DNA from: Bacillota bacterium
GTDB lineage: Bacteria > Bacillota > UBA4882 > JAAYXC01
Direction of reading: 5' to 3'
Assembly: GCA_012516115.1 (NCBI GenBank)
Contig: JAAYXC010000106.1
Location: forward strand, 1 to 7,438
Length of the DNA stretch: 7,438 nucleotides
In this document: positions 1 to 6,121 of the stretch, piece by piece
Layout of the letters: every line of letters starts with the position of its first letter
Position numbering within the stretch: the stretch's first letter is position 1
The notes under the pieces: model-generated
Databases searched by the model: none
What the model was told of the DNA's origin: nothing
Seen by the model: only the letters and a program-made list of their open reading frames with translations
Made by a program: the position numbers and the translations under genes

Positions 1-940
1 CCCTCGTCTGGAGGGTGAGGACGAATCCCCGACGTCCTTCAGCATCCACCGTCTGGCCGACGAGGCGACCGGGTAGGCGGCGGAGGAAGTTTTCCCCACA
101 GGCGATAAATCCCAGACCGGTTCCGCCGAAGGATGGCCGGGATCCGAGGGGTTGCCCTTCTCCCACCACGATATCGGCCCCCAGGTTCCCGGGCGCTTCG
201 AGAAGTCCCAGGGCGATGGGATTCGCCACCACGATGAGGCAGGCGCCCATCTCATGGGCGGCGGCGGCCAAAGGGGCCAGGTCCTCGATCTGGCCGAAGA
301 AATTGGGATAACCGACGATAAGCGCCGCCGTCTCCCCATCGAGGGGAAGCCGCGTCGGGACGAGATGGCCTTCTTCGATCGGGATCTCGACCAGGATGAG
401 TTCACGTGCGCCAAGATAGGTGCGGAGCACCTCGCGGTAGTGGGGATGGAGGGTACGGGGAACGAGGACCCGTTTTCGCCCGGTCTGGGCCGCGGCCATG
501 AAGGCCGCCTCGACCGTGGCCGTGGCACCGTCGTAGAGGGAAGCGTTGGCCACGGGGAGACCGCAGAGTTCGGCGATCATCGTCTGGAACTCGAAGATGG
601 CCTGGAGGAGACCCTGGCTTAGCTCCGGTTGGTAAGGGGTATAAGAAGTATAGAATTCCGCCCGGCCGGCCAAGTGGTCCACCACGGCCGGGACGAAGTG
701 AAAATAGGCTCCGGCGCCGAGAAAAGAAGGGTGGCGCAAGAGGTCGGCGTTCATGGCGGCCCGCGCGTGGAACCAGGCGGCCAAGTCGGCCTCATCCATG
801 GCCGCCGGCAGCGGCGGGGGATCCTGGGATCGCAGAGAAACGGGGATCGGGGCCAGGAGATCTTCCTGGCGGGAGAGGCCCAGGAAGGCCAGCATGGATC
901 GGCGATCCTCTTCGGTTAAGGGTAGGTAACGATGGTTCAA
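1..940 (-). CDS. gcvPA: Glycine dehydrogenase (decarboxylating) subunit 1, partial
   Basis: This is the N-terminal subunit of the two-part P-protein of the glycine cleavage system, which decarboxylates glycine and passes the aminomethyl group to lipoyl-GcvH. I translated it by hand from a TTG at 940; about 313 codons are visible, and the 3' end (about a third of a usual ~445-residue protein) lies beyond the left edge. Recognisable stretches are EFYTSYTPYQPELSQGLLQ (about residues 95-113), the following AIFEFQTMIAELCGLPVANA, and SLYDGATATVEA (about 134-145), all typical of GcvPA. The PLP lysine is expected in the separate GcvPB subunit, not here. The TTG start is chosen because GGAGG lies 8 bases upstream and the reading begins MNHRYLPLTEEDRR, as in the family. 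The TTG overlaps the gcvT stop (TTGA), suggesting coupled translation. No internal stops or frameshifts were seen in the parts checked. Confidence 0.95.
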   Translation of the reverse strand, partial: MNHRYLPLTEEDRRSMLAFLGLSRQEDLLAPIPVSLRSQDPPPLPAAMDEADLAAWFHARAAMNADLLRHPSFLGAGAYFHFVPAVVDHLAGRAEFYTSYTPYQPELSQGLLQAIFEFQTMIAELCGLPVANASLYDGATATVEAAFMAAAQTGRKRVLVPRTLHPHYREVLRTYLGARELILVEIPIEEGHLVPTRLPLDGETAALIVGYPNFFGQIEDLAPLAAAAHEMGACLIVVANPIALGLLEAPGNLGADIVVGEGQPLGSRPSFGGTGLGFIACGENFLRRLPGRLVGQTVDAEGRRGFVLTLQTR

Positions 941-2031
941 CCCCCATTCCTCCTTCGGCGGTAAAACGGTAACGGAACACGCCGCGCCGGTACGAGGCGG
1001 TGGTGGAGCTCCACGGCATAGTCTTCCCGCCCGGCGGCCTCCCGGGCCACCAGGGCCATGGCGATGGCCTCGCCGGTCCAGGGCGAGAGGGTGCCCGAGG
1101 TCACCATCCCCACCCTTTGGTCGCCGGTGAGGACCGGATAATCGGCCCGGGGGACTCCGCGTTCCGTCAGCATAAGACCGATGAGACGCCGTCGCGGGCC
1201 TTCCTCGGCCTGGGCGCGTAAGGCGGCAAGACCGACGAAAGAAGACTTTCGCAGGGCGACAAAACGCACCAGACCCGCTTCCAGCGGACTGATGGAAGGA
1301 GAAAGCTCATGGCCGTAAAGGGGGAGTCCGGCCTCCAGGCGGAGGGTGTCCCGGGCGCCCAGACCCACCGGTACGATCTTTTCTTCCCGCAGGAAGGTTT
1401 CCCAGAGGTCGGCGGCCCCGGCCGGGGAGAGATAGAGCTCGAAGCCATCCTCGCCGGTGTAACCCGTCCGCGTCACGAGGCAGGAATGGCCGTGGATATC
1501 GAGGGTTAGACAACGGTAACGACCCAGGCGGCGGACGCTCTCTCCGGCCAGCGAAGAGAGGATGTCGGCGGCGAGAGGGCCCTGTAAGGCCAGTTGGGCG
1601 TACTGGGGGGAGACGTCTTCCAGGGTCACCGCGTGATTTTTGCGGTGGGCGAGAAGCCAGGCCAGATCCTTTTCGGTGTTGGCGGCGTTCGTGACCAGGA
1701 GATATTCTTCTTCCCCCAGGGCGTAGACGATGAGATCGTCCACGCAGCCACCGTCGGGGTAACACATGGGGGAATAGAGGGCGTGGCCGGCCACCAGGCC
1801 CCCGCAGTCGTTGGTTAAAAGTTCTTGCAGGAAATCACGGGCGGCGGGTCCGGTGACCAGGATCTTACCCAAATGAGAGAGGTCGAAGAGACCGGCGGTG
1901 CTTCTTACGGCCCGGTGTTCGTCGACGATTCCGCTAAACCGAAGGGGAAGCTCCCAGCCGGCGAACTCGGTCATCCGGGCGCCGCGGGTTTTGTGCAGCT
2001 CGTGCAAGGGAGAGCGCTTGACTTGAGCCAA
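937..2031 (-). CDS. gcvT: Aminomethyltransferase (glycine cleavage T-protein)
   Basis: The T-protein takes the aminomethyl group from lipoylated GcvH and transfers its carbon to tetrahydrofolate, releasing ammonia and giving 5,10-methylene-THF in the cytoplasm. From the chosen start it is 364 residues, normal for the family. Visible landmarks are TEFAGWELPL (21-30), DEHRAVRSTAGLFDLSHLGK (37-56), GGCVDDLIVY (94-103, holding the conserved Asp pair), RTGYTGEDGFELY (188-200), LGARDTLRLEAGLPLYGHEL (224-243) and the C-terminal TSGTLSPWTGEAIAMALV (311-328). The start is taken as TTG at 2031: GGAGG is 8 bases upstream and the protein then begins MAQVKRSPLHELH. The in-frame GTG at 2040 touches the GGAGG and has no room for ribosome binding. 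It is the first gene of the operon, followed directly by gcvPA in the Bacillus-like order without gcvH between them. Divergent from rlmB. Confidence 0.96.
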   Translation of the reverse strand: MAQVKRSPLHELHKTRGARMTEFAGWELPLRFSGIVDEHRAVRSTAGLFDLSHLGKILVTGPAARDFLQELLTNDCGGLVAGHALYSPMCYPDGGCVDDLIVYALGEEEYLLVTNAANTEKDLAWLLAHRKNHAVTLEDVSPQYAQLALQGPLAADILSSLAGESVRRLGRYRCLTLDIHGHSCLVTRTGYTGEDGFELYLSPAGAADLWETFLREEKIVPVGLGARDTLRLEAGLPLYGHELSPSISPLEAGLVRFVALRKSSFVGLAALRAQAEEGPRRRLIGLMLTERGVPRADYPVLTGDQRVGMVTSGTLSPWTGEAIAMALVAREAAGREDYAVELHHRLVPARRVPLPFYRRRRNGG

Positions 2032-2167
2032 GAAAGGCACCTCCGGAGGGGAAAGTAATCGGGGTTTAGCAAGGAGCGTTCGTTTTATAGTTTTCTTGTT
2101 CCGGCAAAGATATCCTGCTTGGCCCGGAGGCGGAGGTCATGATATGCTATTGCCGGGAGGGGACACG
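2032..2167. other. Divergent intergenic region between gcvT and rlmB
   Basis: This 136-base gap must carry promoters for both gcvT (leftward) and rlmB (rightward). It contains an AT-rich core (about 2073-2100). On the minus strand a TATAAA-like box can be read in that core, but I see no well-spaced -35 partner. The gap is too short for a tandem glycine riboswitch and I saw no conserved riboswitch core. There is no ORF of interest; the upstream extension of the rlmB frame to a TTG at 2096 is ignored. Confidence 0.6.
2119..2148 (+). promoter_or_regulatory. Candidate sigma-A promoter for rlmB
   Basis: TTGGCC (2119-2124) and TATGCT (2143-2148) are separated by 18 bases, each matching the consensus at 4 of 6 positions. 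Transcription would begin near 2155, just ahead of the Shine-Dalgarno GGGAGGGG (2156-2163) and the rlmB ATG at 2168, giving a very short leader. The match is modest, so a different upstream start is possible. Confidence 0.35.
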
Positions 2168-2986
2168 ATGGCGGAAGAGAAAGGGCAGATCGAGGGATTG
2201 CACCCCGTCCTGGAGGCGCTTCGCGCCGGCCGGCCCATCCATAAGATCTTCCTCGCCCGGGAGAATACGGCCAGGCTCGGTACGGCCCTCGCCGCCGCCA
2301 GGGCGGCCAAGGTGCCGGTGGTGAAAGTGGCCCGGGCGACGTTGGACCGCATGGCCACCACCAGAAATCACCAAGGCATCATCGCTCTGGCCGCCCCGAA
2401 GGCCTATACTCCTCTTTTGGCGATCCTGGCCGCCGCCTCCGCGGGGCCGACCCCGCCTTTTCTCCTCGCCCTCGATGGGGTGGAGGATCCGCAGAACCTG
2501 GGCGCCCTCATCCGGACGGCCGAGGCCATGGGGGTAAACGGTGTGATCCTCCCGGAACGCCGGGCCGCCGGGCTTACCGCCGCGGTGGACCGGGCTTCGG
2601 CGGGTGCCCTGGCCCATATGCCGGTGGCGCGGGTGACCAACCTGGCCCGCACTTTACGGGAATTGAAGGAATACGATTACCTGATCGTGGGTGCCGATCC
2701 GGCGGCCGAGGCTTGGGAAATACCTCCGATCCACCGGGCGATGGTCCTCGTCCTGGGCGGCGAGGGGACGGGGCTTCGGCGCCTGGTGAAAGAGGCCTGC
2801 GATGTTCTCGTGGCCATCCCCATGTACGGCCAGATTAACTCGTTAAACGTCAGCGCAGCCGGAGCCATCCTCCTTTATGCCCTGGCCAAAGGGAGGAAAG
2901 CGCCGACGACCCCTTCCGTCACCGGGGAACTTCCTGCAACCCGCAAACCCGCGTGGCTTGACGATGGACGAATTCCTAGTGTATAA
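2168..2986 (+). CDS. rlmB: 23S rRNA (guanosine-2'-O-)-methyltransferase, SpoU/TrmH family
   Basis: This is a SAM-dependent 2'-O-ribose methyltransferase of the SPOUT fold, most like RlmB, which in E. coli methylates G2251 of 23S rRNA. Of 272 residues, 1-75 resemble the substrate-binding N-domain (EGLHPVLEALRAGRPIHKIF at 9-28). The three SPOUT motifs follow: DGVEDPQNLGALIRTAEAMG (103-122, with N110 and R116), LVLGGEGTGLRRLVKEACD (194-212, with E199) and INSLNVSAAGAILLYA (223-238). The ATG at 2168 has GGGAGGGG five bases upstream; the frame is open further upstream to 2096 but without family-like sequence. Residues from about 243 form a tail longer than the usual ~245-250-residue protein, and its last codons contain the sigH promoter. 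rlmB next to sigH is the conserved Firmicute neighbourhood (B. subtilis yacO-yacP-sigH), here lacking yacP. An exact RNA target other than G2251 cannot be excluded from the sequence alone. Confidence 0.92.
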   Translation: MAEEKGQIEGLHPVLEALRAGRPIHKIFLARENTARLGTALAAARAAKVPVVKVARATLDRMATTRNHQGIIALAAPKAYTPLLAILAAASAGPTPPFLLALDGVEDPQNLGALIRTAEAMGVNGVILPERRAAGLTAAVDRASAGALAHMPVARVTNLARTLRELKEYDYLIVGADPAAEAWEIPPIHRAMVLVLGGEGTGLRRLVKEACDVLVAIPMYGQINSLNVSAAGAILLYALAKGRKAPTTPSVTGELPATRKPAWLDDGRIPSV

Positions 2987-2987
2987 T
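2958..2987 (+). promoter_or_regulatory. Strong sigma-A promoter of sigH inside the 3' end of rlmB
   Basis: TTGACG (2958-2963) and a perfect TATAAT (2982-2987) are spaced 18 bases apart. The -10 box contains the rlmB stop codon TAA (2984-2986). Transcription is predicted to start near 2993-2995, downstream of the ATG at 2986, so that ATG cannot be the start used on this transcript. B. subtilis sigH is likewise transcribed from a sigma-A promoter; any AbrB-type control cannot be judged here. Confidence 0.85.
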
Positions 2988-3008
2988 GGCTTTGTTGGAC
3001 GAAGGGGC

Positions 3009-3013
3009 GGAGG
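3009..3013 (+). promoter_or_regulatory. Ribosome binding site that decides the sigH start
   Basis: GGAGG lies 8 bases ahead of GTG 3022. A second GGGAGG (3015-3020) is only one base from the GTG and too close to act for it. The site supports the 209-residue form over a 221-residue form from ATG 2986. Confidence 0.7.
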
Positions 3014-3021
3014 TGGGAGGC

Positions 3022-3651
3022 GTGGCTGATCGGGCCGTTGACGAAATGATGGACGAGTCCATGGTCGAAGCAGCAAAAGAAGGTGATACGGCCGCCCTCG
3101 AGTATCTTATCAACAAATATAAAAACTTCGTCCGGGCTAAAGCCCGTTCCTATTTCCTTATCGGCGCCGATCGCGAAGATATCATCCAGGAAGGGATGAT
3201 CGGCCTTTATAAGGCCATCCGCGATTTTCGCCAGGACAAGCTGGCTTCTTTCCGCGCCTTTGCCGAGCTGTGCATTACCCGCCAGATCATTACGGCCATC
3301 AAGACGGCCACCCGGCAGAAACACATCCCGCTCAACTCGTATGTCTCCCTGAACAAGCCCATTTACGACGAGGAATCCGACCGAACTCTCCTCGATGTTC
3401 TCTCCGGTACGAAGGTCACCGATCCCGAGGAATTGGTCATCAGCCGCGAGGAATTCGTGGACATCGAGAACAAGATGGGCGAGTTCTTAAGCGATCTCGA
3501 ATGGAAGGTTCTCATGTCATATCTCGACGGCCGTTCCTACCAGGAGATCGCCCACGATCTCCATCGTCACGTAAAATCCATCGATAACGCCCTCCAGCGG
3601 GTCAAGCGCAAGCTCGAGCGTTATCTGGAAAAACGGGAAGAGGCCAACTGA
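3022..3651 (+). CDS. sigH: RNA polymerase sigma-H factor (sporulation/stationary phase)
   Basis: This sigma-70-family factor directs RNA polymerase to early sporulation and stationary-phase promoters in Firmicutes. It has 209 residues from GTG 3022. Region 2 spans about 25-95 (YLINKYKNFVRAKARSYFLI at 28-47, then GADREDIIQEGMIGLYKAIR and FRAFAELCITRQIITAIKTA at 78-97), and region 4 with its helix-turn-helix about 152-205 (DLEWKVLMSYLDGRSYQEIA, then VKSIDNALQRVKRKLERYL). The motif HIPLNSYVSLNKPIYDEESD (101-120) is highly characteristic of SigH. The GTG is preferred over the in-frame ATG at 2986 because GGAGG (3009-3013) lies 8 bases before it and because the promoter -10 box overlaps that ATG. 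It follows rlmB closely but has its own promoter. Downstream lies a tRNA operon rather than the rpmG-secE-nusG genes seen in B. subtilis. A sigH gene is consistent with, but does not prove, spore formation. Confidence 0.96.
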   Translation: MADRAVDEMMDESMVEAAKEGDTAALEYLINKYKNFVRAKARSYFLIGADREDIIQEGMIGLYKAIRDFRQDKLASFRAFAELCITRQIITAIKTATRQKHIPLNSYVSLNKPIYDEESDRTLLDVLSGTKVTDPEELVISREEFVDIENKMGEFLSDLEWKVLMSYLDGRSYQEIAHDLHRHVKSIDNALQRVKRKLERYLEKREEAN

Positions 3652-3687
3652 CTCCGTTCCCGTCCAGATGTGGAGCGTAAACCCTTA

Positions 3688-3717
3688 TTGACACCCAAGC
3701 TGGCTCTGGTTTATAAT
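3688..3717 (+). promoter_or_regulatory. Consensus sigma-A promoter of the tRNA operon
   Basis: TTGACA (3688-3693) and TATAAT (3712-3717), both perfect, are separated by 18 bases. Transcription should begin near 3724, about 22 bases before the mature 5' end of tRNA-Tyr. Such a perfect promoter fits stable RNA genes. Confidence 0.92.
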
Positions 3718-3745
3718 TGTCTTTGCGGCGCCATAGGCAAAAAAC

Positions 3746-3831
<86 letters not shown>

Positions 3832-3882
3832 TTCTTCGCCGTCGGCCGGGCTCGGGCCCGGAATAAAATAGAAAAGCAATAT

Positions 3883-3958
<76 letters not shown>

Positions 3959-3967
3959 AGCAATTCC

Positions 3968-3994
3968 CCCGGCTCAACCCGGGATGGGTTTTTT
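3968..3994 (+). terminator. Possible weak or leaky terminator between tRNA-fMet and tRNA-Thr
   Basis: A short hairpin AACCC (3976-3980) / GGGTT (3986-3990) is followed directly by four more T residues. A competing stem CCCGG (3968-3972) / CCGGG (3979-3983) excludes it. With only 5 base pairs, it may reduce rather than stop transcription into tRNA-Thr, or act as a processing signal. Confidence 0.3.
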
Positions 3995-3996
3995 GG

Positions 3997-4072
3997 GCCC
4001 ACTTAGCTCAGTAGGTAGAGCACCTCCATGGTAAGGATGAGGTCGCCAGTTCGATTCTGGCAGTGGGCTCCA
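3997..4072 (+). tRNA. tRNA-Thr (GGT anticodon)
   Basis: This is a 76-base tRNA. The acceptor stem GCCCACT (3997-4003) pairs with AGTGGGC (4062-4068), followed by discriminator T and encoded CCA. The D arm is GCTC/GAGC, the anticodon loop ATGGTAA carries GGT, and the T arm is GCCAG-TTCGATT-CTGGC. The anticodon stem CCTCC (4023-4027) / GGATG (4035-4039) has one C-T mismatch (4024 against 4038, tRNA positions 28:42). All other stems are perfect, so the gene is probably functional. Confidence 0.93.
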
Positions 4073-4080
4073 GGAAAGAG

Positions 4081-4104
4081 AGGACCCGTATCGGGTCCTT
4101 TTTT
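4081..4104 (+). terminator. Rho-independent terminator of the tRNA operon
   Basis: An 8-base-pair stem AGGACCCG (4081-4088) / CGGGTCCT (4092-4099) with loop TAT is followed by a run of T residues to 4104. It lies 8 bases after the CCA of tRNA-Thr. Confidence 0.93.
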
Positions 4105-4114
4105 ATAATGTGCG

Positions 4115-4693
4115 GTGGATGCACCGTTTGTCAAAGGATCCTTGCCGGCGCGTCCGGAAGTCTTCCCCCATGTCCAACCCCGCGAATTACTGCCAGAGTG
4201 GTGGCGGGATTTTCCGTGGCCTATGAGTCGAAGCCCATCCCTTCCGAGCCGGGCAAACCACGCGGGCGTTTCCCTCCCTATGGCAGCAGGGTCTTTGAAG
4301 AGATGGAGGCATCCTGCCTCAAGACCGTGGTCGGATTCCTCAAGGAACATGGCTTCCAGGCCCTCCCCGCGCCGGGGATCCCGATCAAACCCGCGGCGGT
4401 CGCGCCGGATTGGGTCGCTATGGCAAACACGGCGTAGTCGTCACGCCGGAGGTCGGTTCCTGGGTCATGTTTTCTTGTCTCGTCACGACGCGCCATTGCT
4501 CTGCGCCGCCTTGGGTAATCTCGGCGATCCCGCGGCCGTGCCGGCGCTCGGCCGCATCCCGCGGCACGAGCAGCCGCAGCTCAGGGCTTATTCCGCCTGG
4601 GCCTTGGGGCGCATCGGCGGCGCGGAAGCACGGGCGCTGTTGGAGGCGGCCCGGGTGGCGGAAGAAGAGGCGTCGGTGATCGAAGAGATCTAG
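4115..4693 (+). pseudogene. Decayed QueG-like iron-sulfur reductase (epoxyqueuosine reductase family)
   Basis: Protein fragments of one gene lie in order but in different frames. PEVFPHVQPRELLPE is read in one frame up to about 4198. RVVAGFSVAYES and, further on, FLKEHGFQALPAPGIPIKPA and AV are in the next, up to 4401. AGLGRYGKHGVVVTPEVGSW and the following VMFSCLVTT are in a third (to about 4490). APLLCAALGNLGDPAAVPAL (about 4494-4553) to VIEEI return to the first and end at TAG 4693. The AGLGRYGKHGVVVTPEVGSW stretch resembles the corrinoid-binding part of QueG-type proteins, and the last piece is a HEAT-type repeat as at the QueG C-terminus. The [4Fe-4S] cysteine motif (CxxCxxCxxxCP) expected between them is absent, and the true N-terminus is missing. 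Adding one base after 4401 restores a smooth reading there. The sub-family (true QueG or a QueG-like paralogue) is uncertain; that the gene is broken is well supported. Confidence 0.65.
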
Positions 4694-4737
4694 ATGGCAT
4701 TGGAAGAGGTGTAATAGAGCGCGAAGGAAGTGATAGC

Positions 4738-6099
4738 TTGAGGCTCGGCATAGGGGCGAAACTGGCCTACGGCGCCACGGACTTCGGTTTCTCCATGGCC
4801 GGCACCATCATCATGCTCTTCCTTCTCGTCTTCGCCGTGGAGGTGGTGGGGATCCGGCCAGGGCTGGCGGGAGCGGTCATCGCCGTCGGCAAGATATGGG
4901 ATGCCATCATCGATCCCCTGATCGGCCATTTCTCCGACCGTACCCGGACGAGATGGGGGAGACGGCGCCCGTTCTTCCTCTGGTTCGCCGTCCCCTACGG
5001 ACTCTCCTTCGCCGCCATCTGGTCCCTCCCGTCCTTGGAAAACCAATACCTTTTGGCGGCGGTCGTCGGCCTTCTCAATCTTCTCTTCATTACCTTTTTT
5101 TCTCTGCTCATGGTTCCCTATAATGCCCTGGGCCCGGAGATGGCCCGTGATTACGACGAACGGACGAGCCTCACCTCTTACCGGATGGCCTTCTCCATCC
5201 TCGGTGGCCTGGTGGCCTCGGCCTTGCCGGCGGTATTGATCGGATCTTTCCCCGATCCACATCGGGGGTACGCGGCGATGGGCATGGTCTTCGGCCTGGC
5301 CGCGATGGTCTTTCCCTTCTTCGCCTTCCTGGGTACGCGGGAAGAACAAAAGGGGGGAGAAGAGGAAGGTGGTTCCTTCCGCGAGGGTCTGGCGGCCGCG
5401 GTGGGCAACCGCCCCTTCCGCCTGGCGCTTTTCGCCTACCTGGCCAACTGGGTGGCCCTGGATGTGATCGCGGCCGTCTTTTTCTTCTATACCCAGTATT
5501 GTCTGGGCATCGGCCTTGGGGCCAGCGGCCCTCTTTTCTTTGTCATTTTCTGCGTGGCGGCCCTCTTCCTCCCGGTCTGGGTTGGACTTTCCGCCCGGCT
5601 CGAGAAAAGGACCGCCTATCTCCTCGGCCTCGGGTATCTGGCGGCGGTTCTCGTCGTCTTCGCTTTCCCCCTCCCCAACCGGCCGGTGCTTCTCTACTTC
5701 CTGGCCTGCTTGGCCGGGATCGGCGTGGCGGCCGCCCACGTCATTCCCCTGGCCATTCTTCCGGACGCCATCGATCGCGACGAACTGGTGACGGGCAGGA
5801 ATCACGAAGGCGTCTATTTCGGCGTGGTCACCTTTTTACAGCAATTGGCCTCGGGCGGCGGGATCGCCCTGGTCGGTCTCTTTCTCGAGATCTTCGGTTT
5901 CGTTCGGGGAGCGACGACCCAGACGGCCCGGGCTCAATTGGGTATCAGGCTGGCCCTGGGAGTGCTTCCCGGGATAATCCTGCTCTTTGGTCTGGCGGCC
6001 ATGTTGCTCTATCCCATCACCCGCTCCGAACACCGTCGCATCGTAGCGGCGCTCGCTGCGCGCAGGGCGGCCGCGGCGGATGCGGGCGTCTCCCGGTAA
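4738..6099 (+). CDS. MFS transporter, GPH (MelB-like) cation symporter family
   Basis: This is a 453-residue integral membrane protein with about 12 predicted helices and a charged central loop (about 200-222). Family signatures are KIWDAIIDPLIGHFSDRTRT (52-71) followed by GRRRPFFL, then MVPYNALGPEMARDYDERTS (125-144) with LTSYRM, and LPDAIDRDELVTGRNHEGVY (341-360). D55 and D59 fall exactly where MelB has its Na+/H+ ligands, so cation coupling is likely. The MelB sugar residue D124 aligns with a hydrophobic residue here, so the substrate is probably not a melibiose-like sugar; I cannot name it. The start is TTG 4738, with AAGGAAG (4724-4730) upstream; the next residues RLGIGAKLAYGATDFGFSMA are typical of the family N-terminus. 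It probably forms an operon with the gene 22 bases downstream. No clear promoter was found in the 44 bases after the pseudogene, so the promoter may lie inside the decayed gene. Confidence 0.88.
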   Translation: MRLGIGAKLAYGATDFGFSMAGTIIMLFLLVFAVEVVGIRPGLAGAVIAVGKIWDAIIDPLIGHFSDRTRTRWGRRRPFFLWFAVPYGLSFAAIWSLPSLENQYLLAAVVGLLNLLFITFFSLLMVPYNALGPEMARDYDERTSLTSYRMAFSILGGLVASALPAVLIGSFPDPHRGYAAMGMVFGLAAMVFPFFAFLGTREEQKGGEEEGGSFREGLAAAVGNRPFRLALFAYLANWVALDVIAAVFFFYTQYCLGIGLGASGPLFFVIFCVAALFLPVWVGLSARLEKRTAYLLGLGYLAAVLVVFAFPLPNRPVLLYFLACLAGIGVAAAHVIPLAILPDAIDRDELVTGRNHEGVYFGVVTFLQQLASGGGIALVGLFLEIFGFVRGATTQTARAQLGIRLALGVLPGIILLFGLAAMLLYPITRSEHRRIVAALAARRAAAADAGVSR

Positions 6100-6121
6100 A
6101 CGTCCGATGGAGGAGGCGGAG

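Noticed and set aside
152..622. 156-codon plus-strand ORF
   Set aside because: It is antisense to gcvPA, whose minus-strand translation matches the family throughout this stretch.
2032..2167. Glycine riboswitch ahead of gcvT
   Set aside because: The leader is too short and lacks paired glycine-aptamer-like helices. Control of this operon by a riboswitch is not supported.
3832..3882. Terminator between tRNA-Tyr and tRNA-fMet
   Set aside because: A CCGGGC/GCCCGG hairpin exists at 3846-3861, but no T-run follows; it is more likely a processing or spacer structure.
4003..4350. 115-codon minus-strand ORF ending in NRTGDLILTMEVLYLLS
   Set aside because: Its C-terminal part is the complement of tRNA-Thr and the rest is antisense to the decayed QueG-like gene.
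4123..4693. Intact gene in a single frame (192-codon reading from 4115)
   Set aside because: Only the first part and the last ~65 residues resemble a protein family. The middle of that frame is Arg/Ser/Pro-rich nonsense, while the family-like sequence there lies in the other two frames.
4690..5805. 371-codon minus-strand ORF rich in E, R, G and D
   Set aside because: It is a shadow of the transporter gene: high GC in third positions leaves the antisense frame open. The composition is charged and repetitive, with no recognisable domain.
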